From NCBI GenBank assembly GCA_031271965.1, contig JAISUS010000029.1, positions 124,001-188,000 of the forward strand: DNA of 64,000 bases. Reading direction: 5' to 3'. Positions within the stretch are counted from its first letter, which is position 1. The number at the start of each line of letters is the position of its first letter. Below, in pieces: positions 36,597 to 47,353 of this stretch. Position numbers and translations under genes: made by a program. A model generated the notes under the pieces. The model had not been told where the DNA came from and ran no database searches. It saw nothing but the letters and a program-made list of their open reading frames with translations. The stretch is from Prevotella sp. (GTDB lineage Bacteria > Bacteroidota > Bacteroidia > Bacteroidales > Dysgonomonadaceae).

Positions 36597-36661
36597 TTAA
36601 AGAATCATCAAGAGAGCGATTACAGATGCTAACTAAATTATATGATAATAAAAGATTATTG

Positions 36662-36669
36662 TATATTTG
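36662..36669 (+). promoter_or_regulatory. -7 promoter element of the GH35 gene
   Basis: TATATTTG matches TAnnTTTG, 42 bases before the GH35 ATG. No convincing -33 element or operator is visible. Confidence 0.55.
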
Positions 36670-36711
36670 TATCCCCCTTTAGGATATAAATGAACTTTAA
36701 AGAATCAAGTC

Positions 36712-38604
36712 ATGACGAAAAGAATTACTTTTTTAATTTTATTATCATTCCTTATTTTACCTTCTGTCCTTATGGGGCAAAAGAAACATACATTTGAGAT
36801 AAAAGGCGGGGATTTTATATATGACGGGAAACCTGTGAGGATTATTTCGGGAGAGATGCATTATGCCCGTATTCCTCATCAGTATTGGCGTCACCGTATG
36901 CAAATGTTGAAGGCAATGGGTCTCAATGCTGTGGCTACTTATGTTTTCTGGAATATCCATGAACCGGAATCGGAAAAGTGGGATTTTACCGGAGATAAGA
37001 ATCTCGCCGAATATATAAAGATAGCCGGTGAAGAAGGACTGATGGTAATACTTCGTCCGGGGCCATACGTGTGTGCCGAATGGGAATTTGGCGGATACCC
37101 GTGGTGGCTTCAAAATATAGAAGGCATGGAATTGAGAAGGGATAACGAACAGTTTCTGAAATATACCCAATTGTACATAAACAGGCTGTACCGGGAAGTC
37201 GGAAATCTTCAGGTCACAAAAGGAGGCCCTATCATTATGGTACAGGCCGAAAATGAATTCGGCTCTTATGTATCTCAGCGAAAAGATATTCCGTTGGAAG
37301 AACATAGGGCTTACAATGCTAAGATTGTGCAGCAATTGAAGCATGCAGGCTTTGAAGTACCGATGTTTACATCCGATGGTAGCTGGCTTTTCGAGGGAGG
37401 GGCCACGCCGGGGGCATTGCCTACGGCAAACGGTGAAAGCAATATAGAAAACCTGAAAAAGGTAGTGAACGAATACAATGGCGGACAAGGCCCTTATATG
37501 GTTGCCGAGTTTTATCCGGGCTGGCTGGCGCACTGGGTGGAACCGCATCCGCAGGTGAGCGCGACAAGTATTGCCCGTCAGACGGAAAAGTATTTACAGA
37601 ATAATGTATCGATTAATTACTATATGGTACATGGCGGAACGAACTTCGGATTTACCAGCGGGGCTAATTATGATAAGAAGCATGATATACAGCCAGATCT
37701 GACCAGTTATGACTACGATGCCCCTATCAGCGAGGCCGGATGGGTTACACCTAAGTTCGATTCGATACGCAACGTCATCAAGAAGTATGTAAAATACCAG
37801 TTGCCTGTGACTCCGGCGGCGTTGCCTTTGATCGAGATACCTTCTGTCAAGCTGACAAAAGTTGCCGATATGCTTGATGTAATCGGAGCACAAAAACCGG
37901 TACAAAGCGATAAGCCGATGACATTCGAGCAATTGAAGCAGGGATATGGGTATGTCTTGTATTCCCGTCATTTCAATCAGCCGATAAGCGGTAAGCTTGA
38001 AATCGAAGGGCTTCGCGACTATGCCTTGGTGTATGTGAATGGAGAAAAAGTTGGCGAACTGAACAGGTACTTCAAGAATTATTCGATGGATATTGATATT
38101 CCTTTCAATTCTAATCTGGAAATATTCGTGGAAAATATGGGCCGCATCAATTACGGTTCTGAGATTGTGTATAATACGAAGGGTATTATCAGCCCTGTTA
38201 AGATCAACGGAAATATTATAGAGGGCGAGTGGGAAATGTATCAGGCGCCTATGGATAAGGTTCCGGCATTTGACAAAATGGACAAATCTTATGTGTATGA
38301 CCCAAACGTTGCCGATAAGTTGAAAGGCAAACCTACGGTTTATAAGGGCATTTTCGACTTGGCCGAAACAGGCGATACATTTATCGATATGGAAGACTGG
38401 GGTAAGGGTATTATCTTTATCAACGGCATTAATATCGGCCGGTACTGGAAAGTAGGTCCTCAGCAAACGCTTTATATTCCGGGTGTCTGGCTGAAAAAGG
38501 GAGAGAATGAAATCGTTATCTTTGAACAACAGAATGATAAGATACATTCGGAGGTGAGGACGGTGAAAGTGCCGGTACTTACTAAACTTACAGTGAAACA
38601 ATAA
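36712..38604 (+). CDS. beta-galactosidase, GH35
   Basis: A 630-residue exported enzyme (signal MTKRITFLILLSFLILPSVLMGQ). The GH35 barrel shows 'RIISGEMHYARIPHQYWRHRMQMLKAMGLNAVATYVFWNIHEPE', 'VILRPGPYVCAEWEFGGYPWWL', the acid/base region 'PIIMVQAENEFGSY' (Glu) and the nucleophile region 'YMVAEFYPGWLAHW' (Glu). C-terminal beta domains contain 'GIIFINGINIGRYWKVGPQQTLYIPGVWLKKGENEIVIFE'. It removes terminal beta-galactose in the periplasm. The gene is visibly richer in G+C than its neighbours and carries long open antisense frames, perhaps a sign of transfer. Confidence 0.95.
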   Translation: MTKRITFLILLSFLILPSVLMGQKKHTFEIKGGDFIYDGKPVRIISGEMHYARIPHQYWRHRMQMLKAMGLNAVATYVFWNIHEPESEKWDFTGDKNLAEYIKIAGEEGLMVILRPGPYVCAEWEFGGYPWWLQNIEGMELRRDNEQFLKYTQLYINRLYREVGNLQVTKGGPIIMVQAENEFGSYVSQRKDIPLEEHRAYNAKIVQQLKHAGFEVPMFTSDGSWLFEGGATPGALPTANGESNIENLKKVVNEYNGGQGPYMVAEFYPGWLAHWVEPHPQVSATSIARQTEKYLQNNVSINYYMVHGGTNFGFTSGANYDKKHDIQPDLTSYDYDAPISEAGWVTPKFDSIRNVIKKYVKYQLPVTPAALPLIEIPSVKLTKVADMLDVIGAQKPVQSDKPMTFEQLKQGYGYVLYSRHFNQPISGKLEIEGLRDYALVYVNGEKVGELNRYFKNYSMDIDIPFNSNLEIFVENMGRINYGSEIVYNTKGIISPVKINGNIIEGEWEMYQAPMDKVPAFDKMDKSYVYDPNVADKLKGKPTVYKGIFDLAETGDTFIDMEDWGKGIIFINGINIGRYWKVGPQQTLYIPGVWLKKGENEIVIFEQQNDKIHSEVRTVKVPVLTKLTVKQ

Positions 38605-38619
38605 AGTCGTTTTAAAATA

Positions 38620-38661
38620 AAAAGGAAAGCCTCCCTATAAAAATAGGGAGGCTTTCCTTTT
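38620..38661. terminator. bidirectional terminator after the GH35 gene
   Basis: Two perfectly complementary 19-base arms (38620-38638 and 38643-38661, AAAAGGAAAGCCTCCCTAT and its complement) flank a 4-base A loop. A/T-rich flanks on both sides allow termination of GH35 and of the convergent amylase gene. The 104 bases to 38766 hold nothing else. Confidence 0.85.
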
Positions 38662-38765
38662 ATATACATTGCTGAATAGGAATATAATAAATTATTGGTT
38701 CTCGGAATTATTTATGTTGCGGTAGAACCGGATTTTGCCGAGAAATATCTGCTTTTCCAGAAGTT

Positions 38766-40124
38766 TTATTTGACAAATATCTTATATTCCCATGCTTTCA
38801 GCGATGTAGGTATATTATCAACTTTAGCCCCTGTAAAATAATCAGTATAGCCACTTTTATTTAAGGCATCATTGCTGGCATAAGTGATATTTTTATCAGA
38901 TAAGTTAAGCAAAACCATTAATTCTCGTCCTCCTTGTGTTCTTGAGAAAATTAGCAATTCTTTATTAGCTGATGTCTGATATCTTCTGAATTCGCCTCCC
39001 TGTCCGGCTATAAGAGCCATATTTGTATGTTTTAACTCATTCAGCTTCTTATAAAATTTAGTAATCGCATTTTCAGTCCATGAAGGAACCATGTCTTTTT
39101 CGAAGAAAGATAAACGTTTTTTCAGGCCCACTTCCTGACCTGTGTAGATCATTGGCATGCCATTCAGTGTATATGTGAGTACAGCAAAAGCTTCGATGCC
39201 TTTTCCATATCGTTCAAATTCCGTTCCATTCCATGAATTTTCGTCATGGTTGGTTAAGAAATTCATTTTATATCCGTCAGGACATTTTATTGTATCCAGC
39301 TTTTGGATGTAAGCGGCTATATCGTCGGCTGTCTTTTCTTTTTTATAAATATCTGCCATCATATGCATGAGTTCCCATGAATAATTGGCATCGAAAGCAT
39401 GTTCCAGTAAATCATAGTTTTCAGATTCCGCCAACATGAAAACCGGTTTTATACTGTCCAGGCTTTTTCGAACATCATTCCAAAAATCAGTTGGTACTTC
39501 ATGTGCCATGTCGCAGCGGTATCCATCTATATTAAAGTCCTTTATCCAATATTTCAATGCGTCGGTCATAGCAGTCCGCATATCTTTATTGTCGTAATTC
39601 AGTTCGTACGTGTCAGTCCAGTCATAAGGGCTTTTTGGATTTCCTGTTTCATCTTGTACATACCAGTCAGGATGTTGTGCAAGCCATACATTATCTCCTC
39701 CCGTATGATTGGCCACCCAGTCCAGGATCACTTTGAATCCCATATCGTGAGCTTTATCTACTAATCGTTTAAAGTCTTCTTTTGTACCAAATTCAGGATT
39801 GATTTCCGTATAATCTTTCACGGCGTAATAGCTGCCAAGCGTTCCTTTGCGGTTTTTCTCAGAAATAGGATGTACAGGCATAAACCAAAGTATGTCTACA
39901 CCCAATTCTTTCAGTCGTGGCAGATGTTGTTCGAAGGCGGAAAAGGTTCCTTCTTTGGTATATTGCCTTACATTAACTTCGTATATGACAGCATTACGAG
40001 TCCAATCGAGATGTTTGACCGTACATTTTTCCTGCGGTACATTTTCTTCCTGTACTTTCGGTTTACAGGAGTAACTTGCTAAAGCTATGATAATAGCTGC
40101 AAATAATAATAGTTTATTTCTCAT
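38766..40124 (-). CDS. alpha-amylase family lipoprotein, GH13
   Basis: A 452-residue surface or periplasmic glycosidase with lipobox YSC (Cys about residue 20). GH13 regions: 'VILDWVANHTG' (I), 'GYRCDMAHEVP' (II, nucleophile Asp), 'FMLAESENYDL' (III, acid/base Glu) and 'FLTNHDENSW' (IV, Asp). A short all-beta C-domain ends at 'LKAWEYKIFVK'. It degrades alpha-glucans. It is the last gene of the operon, 90 bases after the transporter gene. Confidence 0.93.
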   Translation of the reverse strand: MRNKLLLFAAIIIALASYSCKPKVQEENVPQEKCTVKHLDWTRNAVIYEVNVRQYTKEGTFSAFEQHLPRLKELGVDILWFMPVHPISEKNRKGTLGSYYAVKDYTEINPEFGTKEDFKRLVDKAHDMGFKVILDWVANHTGGDNVWLAQHPDWYVQDETGNPKSPYDWTDTYELNYDNKDMRTAMTDALKYWIKDFNIDGYRCDMAHEVPTDFWNDVRKSLDSIKPVFMLAESENYDLLEHAFDANYSWELMHMMADIYKKEKTADDIAAYIQKLDTIKCPDGYKMNFLTNHDENSWNGTEFERYGKGIEAFAVLTYTLNGMPMIYTGQEVGLKKRLSFFEKDMVPSWTENAITKFYKKLNELKHTNMALIAGQGGEFRRYQTSANKELLIFSRTQGGRELMVLLNLSDKNITYASNDALNKSGYTDYFTGAKVDNIPTSLKAWEYKIFVK

Positions 40125-40214
40125 AAATTATAGTTTAGTACGATAATCAACAGATAAAAATACAATTACCCGGTCTGAATTGATTATCCTATTTACATTG
40201 TTTACGTTTTATTA

Positions 40215-41555
40215 TCATTTTACCGATTCGGGTTGGAGTTCTTTCTCTCCAAGTGTCTCTTTTACAAAGATGACCGAGATAGCTCCTAATATCAGTAAAA
40301 TTCCTGCTATAACCAGCATCATAATAGAAGTCCCTGCTATGTATTTTAATATGACACCGCCTAAAGTAGCAGCTACAATTTGAGGTAGGCATATTGTTCC
40401 ATTAAATAGTCCCAGGTATGCTCCCATATTTTTACCTGATAAAGCATTTGTCAAAATAGTAAAAGGTAACGATAACATGGCAGTCCACGCACAGCCTACT
40501 AGTAAATATGAAGCGCATAATACGTATTGGTCGGTAATGAATACTGTCGATATAAATCCAACAGCACCTATTAGCAAGCTAATTGTATAGGCTATTTTGT
40601 GGGATTTAAACAGTGGAATTACCATTGCCCATAAAATGGAACCTATGGCTTGCGTTGCAAATAAAACTCCAACCCAGTTACCTGCTTCCTGATATCCTGC
40701 CGATTGAGCATCAGTAGTATTCCATACTGTTTCTGCTATACCTCCATTGGTATATGTCCACATATACATGAATGCAGCCCAGCAGAAGAATTGAACCAAA
40801 CCGACTGTCCAAAATACTTTAGGGGCATTTTTTAATAGGGTAATAAAATCTGATTTCTCTTTTTTTGCAGGTTGTTCTGATATTCCGTGGAATTCAGCAT
40901 ACTTTTTAGGAGGCATTTCTTTGACCTTCAACATGGTGTATGCTACGCAGATTAATAATATAATAGCTCCTCCATAGAAAGAATATATTACAGAATCGGG
41001 GACAACCCCTTCTCCTGCGATATTAGAAATACCTATAACTCCGGTAAGGAAAATAGGAAACAGATAACCTACAAGACTTCCGGCATTACTTAATAAGCTT
41101 TGTATAGAGTATGCAAACCCTTTTTGTTTTTCGTTTACAGTATCTCCTACTAGCATCTTAAATGGCTGCATTGCCATATTAAGAGATGTGTCCAGAAACA
41201 TCAGAGAGATGAGTCCGAATAACATTGCTCCACCAATGGCAAAATTAAAACTTCCGGCATTAGGTAACAAACACATAACAATGATAGAAGCCAAAGCACC
41301 AACAAATAGGTATGGAATGCGGCGACCAAAACGAGTCCATGTACGATCGCTCAAGGTTCCGACAATGGGTTGTACAATAATGCCCATTAGCGGAGGTAAT
41401 ATCCAAAAATAACTCAGATTGTGAGGGTCGGCTCCGAGCGTGGCGAAAATACGGCTGATATTGGCGCTTTGAAGTGAATAAGCTATTTGTACACCAAAAA
41501 ATCCGAAACTGAGGTTCCAGATTTGCCAAAAGGTTAGTGTCGGTTTTTGTTTCAT
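40215..41555 (-). CDS. MFS sugar transporter (SLC45/maltose type)
   Basis: A 446-residue permease with twelve membrane segments. 'SFGFFGVQIAYSLQSANISRIFATLGADPHNLSYFWILPPLMGIIVQPIVGTLSDRTWTRFGRRIPYLFVG' is the N-terminal signature of the glycoside-proton symporter branch (SUT/SLC45), including the D-R-[T]-x(5)-GRR loop. Between the LacI and amylase genes, it probably imports maltose or maltodextrins across the inner membrane. Confidence 0.88.
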   Translation of the reverse strand: MKQKPTLTFWQIWNLSFGFFGVQIAYSLQSANISRIFATLGADPHNLSYFWILPPLMGIIVQPIVGTLSDRTWTRFGRRIPYLFVGALASIIVMCLLPNAGSFNFAIGGAMLFGLISLMFLDTSLNMAMQPFKMLVGDTVNEKQKGFAYSIQSLLSNAGSLVGYLFPIFLTGVIGISNIAGEGVVPDSVIYSFYGGAIILLICVAYTMLKVKEMPPKKYAEFHGISEQPAKKEKSDFITLLKNAPKVFWTVGLVQFFCWAAFMYMWTYTNGGIAETVWNTTDAQSAGYQEAGNWVGVLFATQAIGSILWAMVIPLFKSHKIAYTISLLIGAVGFISTVFITDQYVLCASYLLVGCAWTAMLSLPFTILTNALSGKNMGAYLGLFNGTICLPQIVAATLGGVILKYIAGTSIMMLVIAGILLILGAISVIFVKETLGEKELQPESVK

Positions 41556-41578
41556 GGTTATGGTATTGTTTACTCTTG

Positions 41579-42616
41579 TTACATTTTGTCGATGGGAAGC
41601 TTACGTGTTGTTTGCCTTGCTATCAGCGACGTTTTTATTATTTTGTTTTTCCTTGATGTATTTTCAGGATTTTCTATTTTCTCTAATATTAATTTCATGG
41701 CTTCCATCCCCATTTCCTGTGGATGTTGATCCATAGTCGTTAGCATAGGATCGGTATCCTGAGATATATTTGAATTTGAAAATCCGAAAATCGATATTTC
41801 TTCCGGCACTTTCAGCCCCAGCTTTTTCGCCGCAACCAGTATTCCCGACGCGGTATAGTCATTCATTGCCATAAATGCATCCGGACGATTAGGCTCTCGC
41901 AGTATTTCCATAGCTCTTTCATATCCGAGCTTCTTAGTATCCGCTATCCGTATCAAACTTTCCTCTACCGGTATATGATATTTGCGTAAAGCATCCAGAT
42001 ATCCGTTCTTACGGTTTTTTGATATTTCAAGATGCAGAGGTGCTGAGAAGAAAGCTATACGCTTACAGCCTGTTTTAATCATATACTCCACAGCGGTGAG
42101 TGTGCCGGAGTAATCGTCTACTACTACCTTATCGCTATCGATACCTGTACATATTCTATCAAAAAACAAAACGGGAATATCATTGTCCAATAGTTCCTGA
42201 AAGTGGTCATACTTGGTTGTTGTTTTCGATTGCGAAATCAGGACTCCACATACTCTTGCTTTGATCAGGGTTTGCACATTCCGAAGTTCTTTTTTATAAT
42301 CTTCCTGCGATTGACAGACGATTATATGATAGTCTTTGTCTTCGGCTACCGTTTCCATACCCGAAAGTACGCCTGAAAAGAAGTGATTGGCCAGTTCCGG
42401 AACAATCACTCCTATAATATTGTTATGCTGCGTTCTTAAACTAAGAGCAAGTGTATTTGGTTTATACTTATGCTTTTTCGCATATTCTTGCACCATTTTC
42501 CGGGTTTCCGGACTGATGTCCGGGTTGTCTTTTAGGGCACGCGATACTGTAGACGGCGAAATATTTAAATCTTTAGCTATGTCTTTGATTGTAAGAGGAC
42601 CTTTCTTCATGACCAT
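41579..42616 (-). CDS. LacI family transcriptional regulator
   Basis: A 345-residue regulator. The helix-turn-helix is at residues about 8-30 (LTIKDIAKDLNISPSTVSRALKDN), followed by the hinge and a periplasmic-binding-protein-like effector domain (about 65-340; 'IIGVIVPELANHFFSGVLSGMETVAEDKDYHIIVCQS', 'DAFMAMNDYTASGILVAAKKLGLKVPEEISIFGF'). Encoded inside the alpha-glucan operon, it is probably its local regulator; a LacI-type palindrome lies before the operon at 47285-47298. The effector is presumably maltose or a derivative (inference). Confidence 0.92.
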   Translation of the reverse strand: MVMKKGPLTIKDIAKDLNISPSTVSRALKDNPDISPETRKMVQEYAKKHKYKPNTLALSLRTQHNNIIGVIVPELANHFFSGVLSGMETVAEDKDYHIIVCQSQEDYKKELRNVQTLIKARVCGVLISQSKTTTKYDHFQELLDNDIPVLFFDRICTGIDSDKVVVDDYSGTLTAVEYMIKTGCKRIAFFSAPLHLEISKNRKNGYLDALRKYHIPVEESLIRIADTKKLGYERAMEILREPNRPDAFMAMNDYTASGILVAAKKLGLKVPEEISIFGFSNSNISQDTDPMLTTMDQHPQEMGMEAMKLILEKIENPENTSRKNKIIKTSLIARQTTRKLPIDKM

Positions 42617-42645
42617 AGAATTTGATTATACTTTTATAAAAGTAA

Positions 42646-44505
<1,860 letters not shown>

Positions 44506-47175
44506 TTATTTCCTTCCCGATGATTCTATCATGGATGATAATTGGTCATTAAAATCTTTAGCATCTAGTAACTCTTCTAATGTCAGATGCATTCTGTATT
44601 GCCAGTAGTGTTGCGCTATAGCCGGAATATTTATCCGTTCTTCTTCGGGATTTGGACGTTTTAGTTTATCACTGAAAGATAGCCAGTCCTGAAGAGGTAA
44701 AATAGCCAGCATTGCAGGAGAGTTAAGATGGTTCGATATAATTTGCCCGCTGATATCTGCCGTACAATCTTCAGGTGCTGCACCTTGTTTCCATAAAACG
44801 GAATTATAATATTTTTGAGTGACTTCCCTGTTTTCTTTCCACCATAGCCTGATAGGAGCCATGTCATGCGTTGAAGTAGTGCATACGCTAAGATATGGCA
44901 GATTCTGGAGATAGTTGAATTGGGCATCTCTATCTTTTGGCATGCGCTCTATCTCCAGACTCAAAATCTGTAATTCGTGCATTACCGACGGAACGCATTC
45001 CGGTACCATACCCAAATCTTCTCCGCAAACTAACATAGATGTGGAAGAAATAAGAGTTGGTAATTTTGTCATGGCTTGGTCTCGCCAATATTGAGAATGG
45101 CGACGGTAGAAGAAATCGTCATACAGGCGATTAAAAGCTCCTTTTGCGCCTTCATCCAGATCTTTGTACGAGTAACTGAACTGAGCCGTAATACGTGGGT
45201 GGTATTTCCAAGGCTCTCGTTTATCTTTAATAAAAAGAACCTCGTTGCAAAGACTATATAAACCGTCGCGCAAGCGAACGCTCTTATAATCATTCTTCCC
45301 CTCAAACAGGGCTTTTATCTTTACCTGAGTATTACACTCTTCTTTTAATTCGAAACGTTGCCAGGCAATTGGTTTTAGATAATTATTTATAATCTCCTGT
45401 GAATCATTACCGAAAATATGACCTAAGAAATGTTCGTGGATATACGGGGTTGTCATTCTATATTCATCGAACCATAGACCTGCCGATCTGATTTCTTCAA
45501 CTGTTAGTGGTAAAGCAGGGCTGAAATAACCTAATAAACCTTGTACAGAAGAAAGAGGTATTTCCCAAATGCGGAAGAATCCTAATATGTGATCTATACG
45601 ATAGGCATCGAAATAGTCGGACATTTTGCGAAATCGTTTTATCCACCACTGGTACCCGTCTTTTGCCATTTCGTCCCAGTTGTATGTGGGGAATCCCCAG
45701 TTTTGTCCGAAATAAGAAAAGTCATCAGGCGGTGCACCCGTTTGAACGTCCAGATTAAATAAATGGGGTTCAACCCATGCTTCGACACTATCCCTACTGA
45801 TTCCGATAGGTATATCACCTTTGAGTATGACATCATGCCCGTGAGCATATTCTTTTACATCAACTAATTGCTTGTGAAGTAAATATTGGGTAAAACACAA
45901 AAGATCTACATTCTCTCTGGCTTCTTTATTAGTTTCGACAAAATTTGCCAATTTCTTCCTGTTAAATATTGAGTGTGTTTTCCAGATAGAAAAAGTGGGA
46001 GTTTTATACTTGTCTCTTAAATGAGAGAAACAAGCGTATGGGAACAGCCATTCTTCATTGTGAACGTAGAAATCTTGATACTCTTTGCTTTTTAGAGTTG
46101 TTTTACCCAATTCATTAAATAAATCTCTAATGTATTTCCATTTCAAAGCAAGCACTTTATCATAGTCGATTTTTGTCAATTTATTTAAAGCAGCCGCTTC
46201 TTTTTCATATTGTTTATATAGCTTTTCGTCTTTAAGAGGGTAGGCCTTCAATCCCAAATAGATAGGGTGAAGAGCATATATAGATATCGCATTATATGGA
46301 TACGAATCGACCCATGTATGAGTAATAGTCGTATCATTGATAGGTAGTATCTGGATGATTTTTTGCCGGGTTGCTTCAGCCCAGTCTACCATCTTTTTAA
46401 GGTCGGAAAACTCACCGATACCAAAACTGTCATTCGACCGTAAAGAGAAGACAGGAATAGCTACACCTGCGGCTTTCCAATTCAACCAGTTATAATTATA
46501 ATTGAGTGAATCTATCTTTACAATATCGCCCTTTTCTTTGATTGGGGTTAGAATACGGTTTTGTCCCTCCTCCCAGTGAACTATTTTCTTCTCTATATTA
46601 TCGTAAATAGCAAGTTTATACTCTTGCTCCGATTTTATCTGTGTGGCATTTATAGCTAATTGCCATTCACCATGGCTAGTTTGAGTGAAAGATATGGCAT
46701 TTGCGGAATCCCAGTCTCCTAAGGCTTTTGAGGATCCGCAAAGTATTACGACCTGATCTTTTTTTGCGTAAGGACAATTTACTTTTAGTAGTATTGTCCT
46801 TTTGTAGTATTTTATTTTTGCACTGTCATGTTTGAAGAAGCTATTGGAAAACCCCGATGTGTAAAGGAATTTTTGTTGTGGAACTCCTTGCCAGATATCG
46901 TATATATCGAAGTCTTTATTGGCTTCGTTTAGTATAGCATGCGGATTGCCCCATTCCCGGGAAATTACATTTTCATTATTGTCCTTTATTAGATAGCGAT
47001 ATTCTATGTTCGCATTATCATTAATTTCTATATCGATACACCACACTTCAGGAGAGATATATTTCATTTCAACAGCTTTGCTTTCGTCCCAATTACCAAG
47101 TGCAGGTATGGATCCGTAAACGAAGACGTTTTGCCCCCATGTTGTGTGATAATTAATATGCAGTCTCATTTTCAT
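44506..47175 (-). CDS. malQ: 4-alpha-glucanotransferase (GH77) with two CBM20 domains
   Basis: An 889-residue cytoplasmic amylomaltase that moves glucan segments between maltodextrins. Two N-terminal starch-binding domains (about 1-105 and 125-220: 'GSIPALGNWDESKAV', 'GSSKALGDWDSANAI') precede the GH77 barrel, as in plant DPE2 and Bacteroidetes MalQ. Catalytic regions: 'YDAYRIDHILGFFRIWEIP' (nucleophile Asp), 'LVCGEDLGMVPECVPSVM' (acid/base Glu), 'CTTSTHDMAPIRLWW' (Asp). It is the first gene of the operon; a second Met at residue 3 is an equally possible start. Confidence 0.95.
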   Translation of the reverse strand: MKMRLHINYHTTWGQNVFVYGSIPALGNWDESKAVEMKYISPEVWCIDIEINDNANIEYRYLIKDNNENVISREWGNPHAILNEANKDFDIYDIWQGVPQQKFLYTSGFSNSFFKHDSAKIKYYKRTILLKVNCPYAKKDQVVILCGSSKALGDWDSANAISFTQTSHGEWQLAINATQIKSEQEYKLAIYDNIEKKIVHWEEGQNRILTPIKEKGDIVKIDSLNYNYNWLNWKAAGVAIPVFSLRSNDSFGIGEFSDLKKMVDWAEATRQKIIQILPINDTTITHTWVDSYPYNAISIYALHPIYLGLKAYPLKDEKLYKQYEKEAAALNKLTKIDYDKVLALKWKYIRDLFNELGKTTLKSKEYQDFYVHNEEWLFPYACFSHLRDKYKTPTFSIWKTHSIFNRKKLANFVETNKEARENVDLLCFTQYLLHKQLVDVKEYAHGHDVILKGDIPIGISRDSVEAWVEPHLFNLDVQTGAPPDDFSYFGQNWGFPTYNWDEMAKDGYQWWIKRFRKMSDYFDAYRIDHILGFFRIWEIPLSSVQGLLGYFSPALPLTVEEIRSAGLWFDEYRMTTPYIHEHFLGHIFGNDSQEIINNYLKPIAWQRFELKEECNTQVKIKALFEGKNDYKSVRLRDGLYSLCNEVLFIKDKREPWKYHPRITAQFSYSYKDLDEGAKGAFNRLYDDFFYRRHSQYWRDQAMTKLPTLISSTSMLVCGEDLGMVPECVPSVMHELQILSLEIERMPKDRDAQFNYLQNLPYLSVCTTSTHDMAPIRLWWKENREVTQKYYNSVLWKQGAAPEDCTADISGQIISNHLNSPAMLAILPLQDWLSFSDKLKRPNPEEERINIPAIAQHYWQYRMHLTLEELLDAKDFNDQLSSMIESSGRK

Positions 47176-47221
47176 GGTTTTAAGTTAATTAGATAATGGG
47201 TGTTTTGCTAAAAGCTCCAAA

Positions 47222-47229
47222 CAAAACTA
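47222..47229 (-). promoter_or_regulatory. -7 promoter element of the alpha-glucan operon
   Basis: TAGTTTTG on the minus strand matches TAnnTTTG and lies 46 bases before malQ. A T-rich stretch about 20 bases upstream replaces a clear -33 element, which would suit an activated promoter. Confidence 0.6.
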
Positions 47230-47284
47230 CGTATTAAAGAAAAATATACAGACTCCATTATATTGTTTTTTGATTAAAATCGAT

Positions 47285-47298
47285 TGCAAACGATTGCA
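47285..47298. promoter_or_regulatory. LacI-type operator palindrome
   Basis: TGCAAACGATTGCA is a near-perfect palindrome with a central CG, the shape bound by LacI/GalR proteins. It lies about 60 bases upstream of the malQ -7 box, where an activator would be more at home than a repressor. The operon's own LacI protein is the likely binder (inference). Confidence 0.55.
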
Positions 47299-47304
47299 TG
47301 ATAG

Positions 47305-47332
47305 CATAAAAAAGCACGGGGTATTCCCGTGC
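47305..47332 (-). terminator. terminator of the ECF/TonB/polyferredoxin operon
   Basis: GCACGGG and CCCGTGC (47314-47332) form a 7-bp GC-rich stem with a 5-base loop; on the minus strand it is followed by TTTTTTA. It ends the transcript 22 bases after the polyferredoxin gene. Confidence 0.8.
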
Positions 47333-47353
47333 CTGTTTATATCTTAAGAGATG

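Noticed and set aside
36757..38601. Long antisense frames (263 and 335 codons) opposite the GH35 gene
   Set aside because: The sense strand encodes a complete GH35 enzyme with catalytic motifs; the antisense products have unnatural composition (many His, Ile, Arg) and result from codon bias.
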